DNA from: Avena insularis
Taxonomy: Eukaryota; Streptophyta; Magnoliopsida; Poales; Poaceae
Reading direction: 5' to 3'
Length of the DNA: 64,000 nt
Assembly (NCBI GenBank): GCA_023614405.1
Contig: JAJUPC010000231.1
Span: forward strand, 434,001 to 498,000
A program made the position numbers and the translations under genes. Under the pieces are notes generated by a model, which did not search any database, had not been told where the DNA came from, and saw only the letters and a list, made by a program, of their open reading frames with translations. This document shows, in pieces, positions 60,181-64,000 of this stretch; within the stretch, counting starts at the first letter, position 1, and the number at the start of each line of letters is the position of its first letter.

Positions 60181-61481
60181 CTTTGAAAGCAAGGTTTGAT
60201 GTTAATGCTTCTTCATTTGAAAATACTTGATTCTTGCTTCGTGTGCCTAACTTGAAGGCCTTAAAGAAAAGTACTTATTGGGAGATAACCCAAAAGTTTT
60301 AGTTGAGTCTTGGAAGTTATTACTTCACTAATAATCTCTCCTTATATTTTTTTATTTGATTTTGTGCCAAGAATAACCTCTAATGAGAGGGAAGTAAGAT
60401 TTGGGGAAGTTGATGTCCCGAAACAGATATTCATGCTTCATTGTAAACATTCGTGAAAAATCTTTGTATGACAGATTGAGCTGTAATTTTCTGAGTAAAT
60501 CCCCTAGGTTATTAGCTAACTTTTGTTTGTTCAGTACTTTTTTATTTGAGCAATAGAAGGTCTTCGAAAAAATCGTTTTTCACCTGCTAGTCTGTTTTGA
60601 CAAATTTCTGCCATTATTTGCATTTGCTTCTCATTGATTTCTTTTTGAGTTCTTTTTGGGAAATTTAGATTTCTGAGGAAGATGCTACAGTAGCTTGTGT
60701 TCTTATTGGAAGTTTTGATATTTTGAACAAAACCCCAAAGGTTTTATTATCTTTTGAATGCACTAATGTTGTTAATGAAGATTGTGTGAAGTTTTGTATG
60801 AAGGAAAAATTTCGAGTGTAGGGAAAGAATGATGTAATAAGATGAAGAATGGACAAAAGCTCAAGCTTTGGGATGCCACCCCGTGTCACCCCAAGAACTA
60901 TTTGAGAGTTACAAGCGTCAAATCTTGGGGATTCCCAAGGCATCCCCTTTCTTCATCAATAAAAAGCTCAGGTCTCTTTCTAGACACTTCATTTTTATTA
61001 TTTCATGGATAGTTGTGTTGTTCTTGGAGCATCTTAGTTTTTGTTTTTGGTTTTTGTATGCTTATTTTTCTTGAATAAAGTAGTTGGACCCCCTCTTTCA
61101 CTGTGATGTTTTCAAATAAGTTGATTGATGTTGGAAAAGAGTAGGAAGTTTCATGCGTATAGTGGTACAAAAGTGAGCTTGCTTTGAAAGTGGCTTAGAG
61201 TTTATCATGTAATGCTAGATGGTGTTTTGACCTTATCATGACTTGCTCCAAAAAATTGAGATTGCTTAGCGTGCCTTGAAGGAATCATGTGTTGTTTTAG
61301 CATACAAAACCATAATATTGTGGTATTCTCCTTTGATGCTTTGTTTGGGTTGACTTGGCACATGCTCACACCATGTTATGACTATGAACCAGTCACCTTA
61401 GCCTCTATGATCATTTATTTTTTGACTTGTGGTACCACTTTATGCTTTAGTTGATAATGTTTTGTCGCTCTGCATGATTAT
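60181..61481 (+). other. Family S 3' noncoding interior, unit 3, truncated
   Basis: Collinear with 24301-25629 of unit 1, including the GATGCCACCCCGTGTCACC block. It stops at TGCATGATTAT where an A-family LTR begins. No gene supported. Confidence 0.8.
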
Positions 61482-64000
61482 TGTAAGGTTCCCAACCTTT
61501 AATAAGGTAGAGATCCCTGTGTTTACAATGCTAATCCCTGGATCAATAGCTAGCATCCACAGTTAGGATGTAATATCAAGAAACAAAGGTCATAATACAA
61601 CTTTATAACCAGGAATAAAATAATTTATTACATCTTACATAGCTCATTTGGCTATCTCATTACAATGCAGCAGAATATAACAATAGCATGGGGTCCTTCA
61701 TCTTCATTTGAATTGTATTGGCAAGTGATACTATGGTAGTATAGTGGAGTCTATCATCTATATGCATTTGGCTAAGTGCAGCTTAGGCTTGCTTTGCTCA
61801 AAATAGATTTTCCTTATCATTTGAAAACACTAAGTTTTTGTTTTCCAAAATCACCCAAGGCATCTCCCAATAGAAATTGGTGATCCTTCAACCCTTGTTC
61901 AACCACAAGTTTTTTTAACTTAGAAATTTGGATGAGGAGATTCCTGATAGCTTCCATGTCTGGATGCTCAAATTGTCCTTTACCAGGGACATGGCTAAGT
62001 ACTTAGATTTTTCCATCTACAGAGGTGGTGCACTTTCCCCACAAGACTTGGTTTCACCAAGACAAGATCTTTCAGAAGCCTTCCCTTAGACCAGAATGGA
62101 CGCGTTACAACCTATCAAACCCCTACCACCAACTATGCACTTGGCTAAGTTATTGCAACCTATATGATCCAGGCAGAGCCCATAATCCCAAGTGGCTGCA
62201 CTTGAAGCTTCTCAACATTTGGCATCTCAAATGTCTTTGTTCCTGGGTGGCCATCCACAAGTGAGATACACAAGGTAAACCATAGAAATGGGCCTTGTGT
62301 AACCACTCAACACAAACCATTCCTTCCATTCCACCCAGGTGATTCATTCACTTAGTTGTTTTATTAAACAAAACATAAGTCCTTGACTTAGAAATATTCC
62401 ATAGCATGAATATAATCCACCCTTGTTTTCTACTAGCTAAGCTAAGCATGATAGTAGTAGGAATCTTAACTTAGGAAGTTTCTACTAAGGTTCATCTACT
62501 AGGATTTCCCATGGCATAGTTTATACTTAGCAAAATTCCGTGAAAGTCCTACTTAGAAACAACACTAATGCATAGTGAAAATAATGGGACAAAGTATGAA
62601 GCATCACTTGCCTTTTGGTAGAGAATATAAGTTCGCTCCTTGTCTTTGCAATGATCACACTATTCAAATGTCACTACAATTCAATCAAGCAAGCAATATT
62701 TCAATCTACCATTCAAGCAACAACACATAAAATAATGAAAACAAACTAATGCATGCAAGCATGCTAATGATTGTTTTATTTGGAAAAGTGGTTTCTAACA
62801 TGTTATAAACATTATAAAACACCTATTGGTCATTTTATAAAAATGGCAAAACCATTTGCAAAGGTTTTTTCTTATAAACCATTTTAATACCAAATCAATA
62901 TTTTATGTGGTTGAAAATGCTTTTAGCAAAGCAATAATATTTATCGGGTTCACCAAATACATTTTTAATTCTAAAACTTGGTGTTTAGGGTCAGAGAGTT
63001 TAAATCAAAACATTTCCCAAAGGGTTTTCCTCCAAAAGCATTTTTAATACATAAACATTATTTTTATTTGACTAGAAATGCTTTAAATCAAAGATTTATT
63101 ATTTTGCTTCACCAAATATGTTTTTGAAACCACAAATTGATTTCTATGGTCAGTAGGTCCAAAAAAATCCATTTGCCAAAGGTTCTATCACAAAAATAAT
63201 TTTAGAACAAATTTTATATCCAAAGTATACCTACACAAGTTTCTGCAAAAACAACCATTTTATCAGAAACAAATTACTAAATAAAGGGCATGGTTGGGTA
63301 GGATTTGTCTTGCTGATTCCATTGATATAAAATTTGCAAAATTTGGACGTGTGGTTTGAAAGTTTTGAATTTTACAAAATTGAACAACAAATAGATCAAA
63401 TCTGTTTTTATTAAAACATACAGGGCCACGTGGAACGTTTCTATTGGTCCATACCGTTTCGGTTGGATCGACCTCTCTGGTGCGTTGGATCTAATGATGA
63501 TCGTGCGGCACAGATCTGTCCATACCCTTTCGGTTAAGTTTCTAACGCAACCCTTTGATCAAGATCCTACGGCTCATAATCACTGGACATACTCTAGCGG
63601 CGCTAGCGGTGGTGAGCAATGGCGGCGCTTTCGGATGATGTCGCAAGCGTTATAGGAAGCGAGAGAATGAGGGAGAAGCTCACGGGTTCGCAGCTTGCTG
63701 ATGCTCAAGGTGCTTGCCGCTTGTCGAGCGCCTGATGGCGTCGAGATTGCTCCCGGAGATATTCTTTGTCGTCGGGTCACGCACAACTTCGTCGGGCGAG
63801 TCTCTGGAATGCAAGCGAGCAAAACAACGCGTCAGGAAGATGCACACGGGTTCAAGGACCGCGGGAACACTCACCCGATGAGCAAAGGCGCACGAGGTCG
63901 TCGGCTATGGCTCGCCTGAGTCGAGCTCACCATCGGTGGCGCTCAGACATGGACAGAGCCGAGGCTGCAGGGCCCGCGCGGGTGAGTGCGAGGCACTGGC
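61482..64000 (-). mobile_element. A-family LTR, minus orientation, running off the window
   Basis: Read on the minus strand this is the 3' part of an A-family LTR ending AACCTTACA at 61482. The plus strand shows the reverse complements of element A's TTGATATTACATC, TAGTATCACTTGCCAATACAATTC and other blocks in reverse order, up to a GC-rich part near 63590-64000. It interrupts the S interior at GATTAT, so it is the end of an element or solo LTR extending to the right. No gene is supported inside it. Confidence 0.87.

Noticed and set aside
1..64000. Host genes, tRNA or rRNA genes, CRISPR arrays
   Set aside because: None was found by reading; all domain-bearing frames belong to transposable elements.

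Overview
The window looks like intergenic DNA from a large grass genome, most likely a Triticeae cereal (wheat, barley or a relative). The evidence is nested long-LTR retrotransposons with 5-bp target duplications, LTRs beginning TGATACGTC, and a CACTA transposon whose flanks are full of GTCCCGGTTGG repeats. I found no convincing host gene, tRNA, rRNA or CRISPR array. Nearly everything can be assigned to transposable elements, called here families G, A, D, B, S, T (all LTR type) and one CACTA element. The letters are mine; I did not match them to named families with certainty.

Region 1 (1-18522). A minus-strand Ty3/gypsy element G (5' LTR 17766-18522, gag N-terminus 17065-17765, rest of gag and protease 420-2911) is split by element A (2917-17064, target duplication TCCTT). 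Element A has 4.0-kb LTRs, a tRNA-Met primer-binding site at 11273 and only a 1.77-kb interior, which encodes one protein with five intact and two degenerate zinc knuckles. A's 5' LTR is itself interrupted by D, a 4336-bp apparent solo LTR (5511-9846, duplication CTTGC). At the left edge (1-413) lies the end of a G-family LTR in the opposite orientation.

Region 2 (18523-42926). A minus-strand LTR of family B (18523-21341) leads into a head-to-tail array of a 9.6-kb composite unit: B-LTR start, truncated A-family LTR, CACTA end remnant, family S gag-protease and 3' region, S LTR, and a fragment of a family T (Tat-like) element. Unit 1 is 21227-30833, unit 2 is 30834-40466 and unit 3 begins at 40467. 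Units 1 and 2 share an identical deletion scar. Unit 3 lacks this deletion and still carries the whole CACTA element.

Region 3 (42927-59446). A 16.5-kb CACTA element with TAC target duplications. Reading from its right end on the minus strand it contains a TNP2-type transposase (58929-55616), a triplicated 167-bp module carrying a small plus-strand reading frame, a 5.3-copy array of a 668-bp repeat (50994-54560), a small accessory gene with its own TATA box (50833-50295), a 155-bp AT-rich array, and a second gene (47195-43620) joining a plant En/Spm-type domain to a Ulp1-like protease. Both main genes carry frameshifts or stops, and the left terminus has lost three bases, so this copy is probably unable to move by itself.

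Region 4 (59447-64000). Unit 3's S element resumes, then is cut at 61482 by the end of another A-family LTR in minus orientation that runs out of the window.
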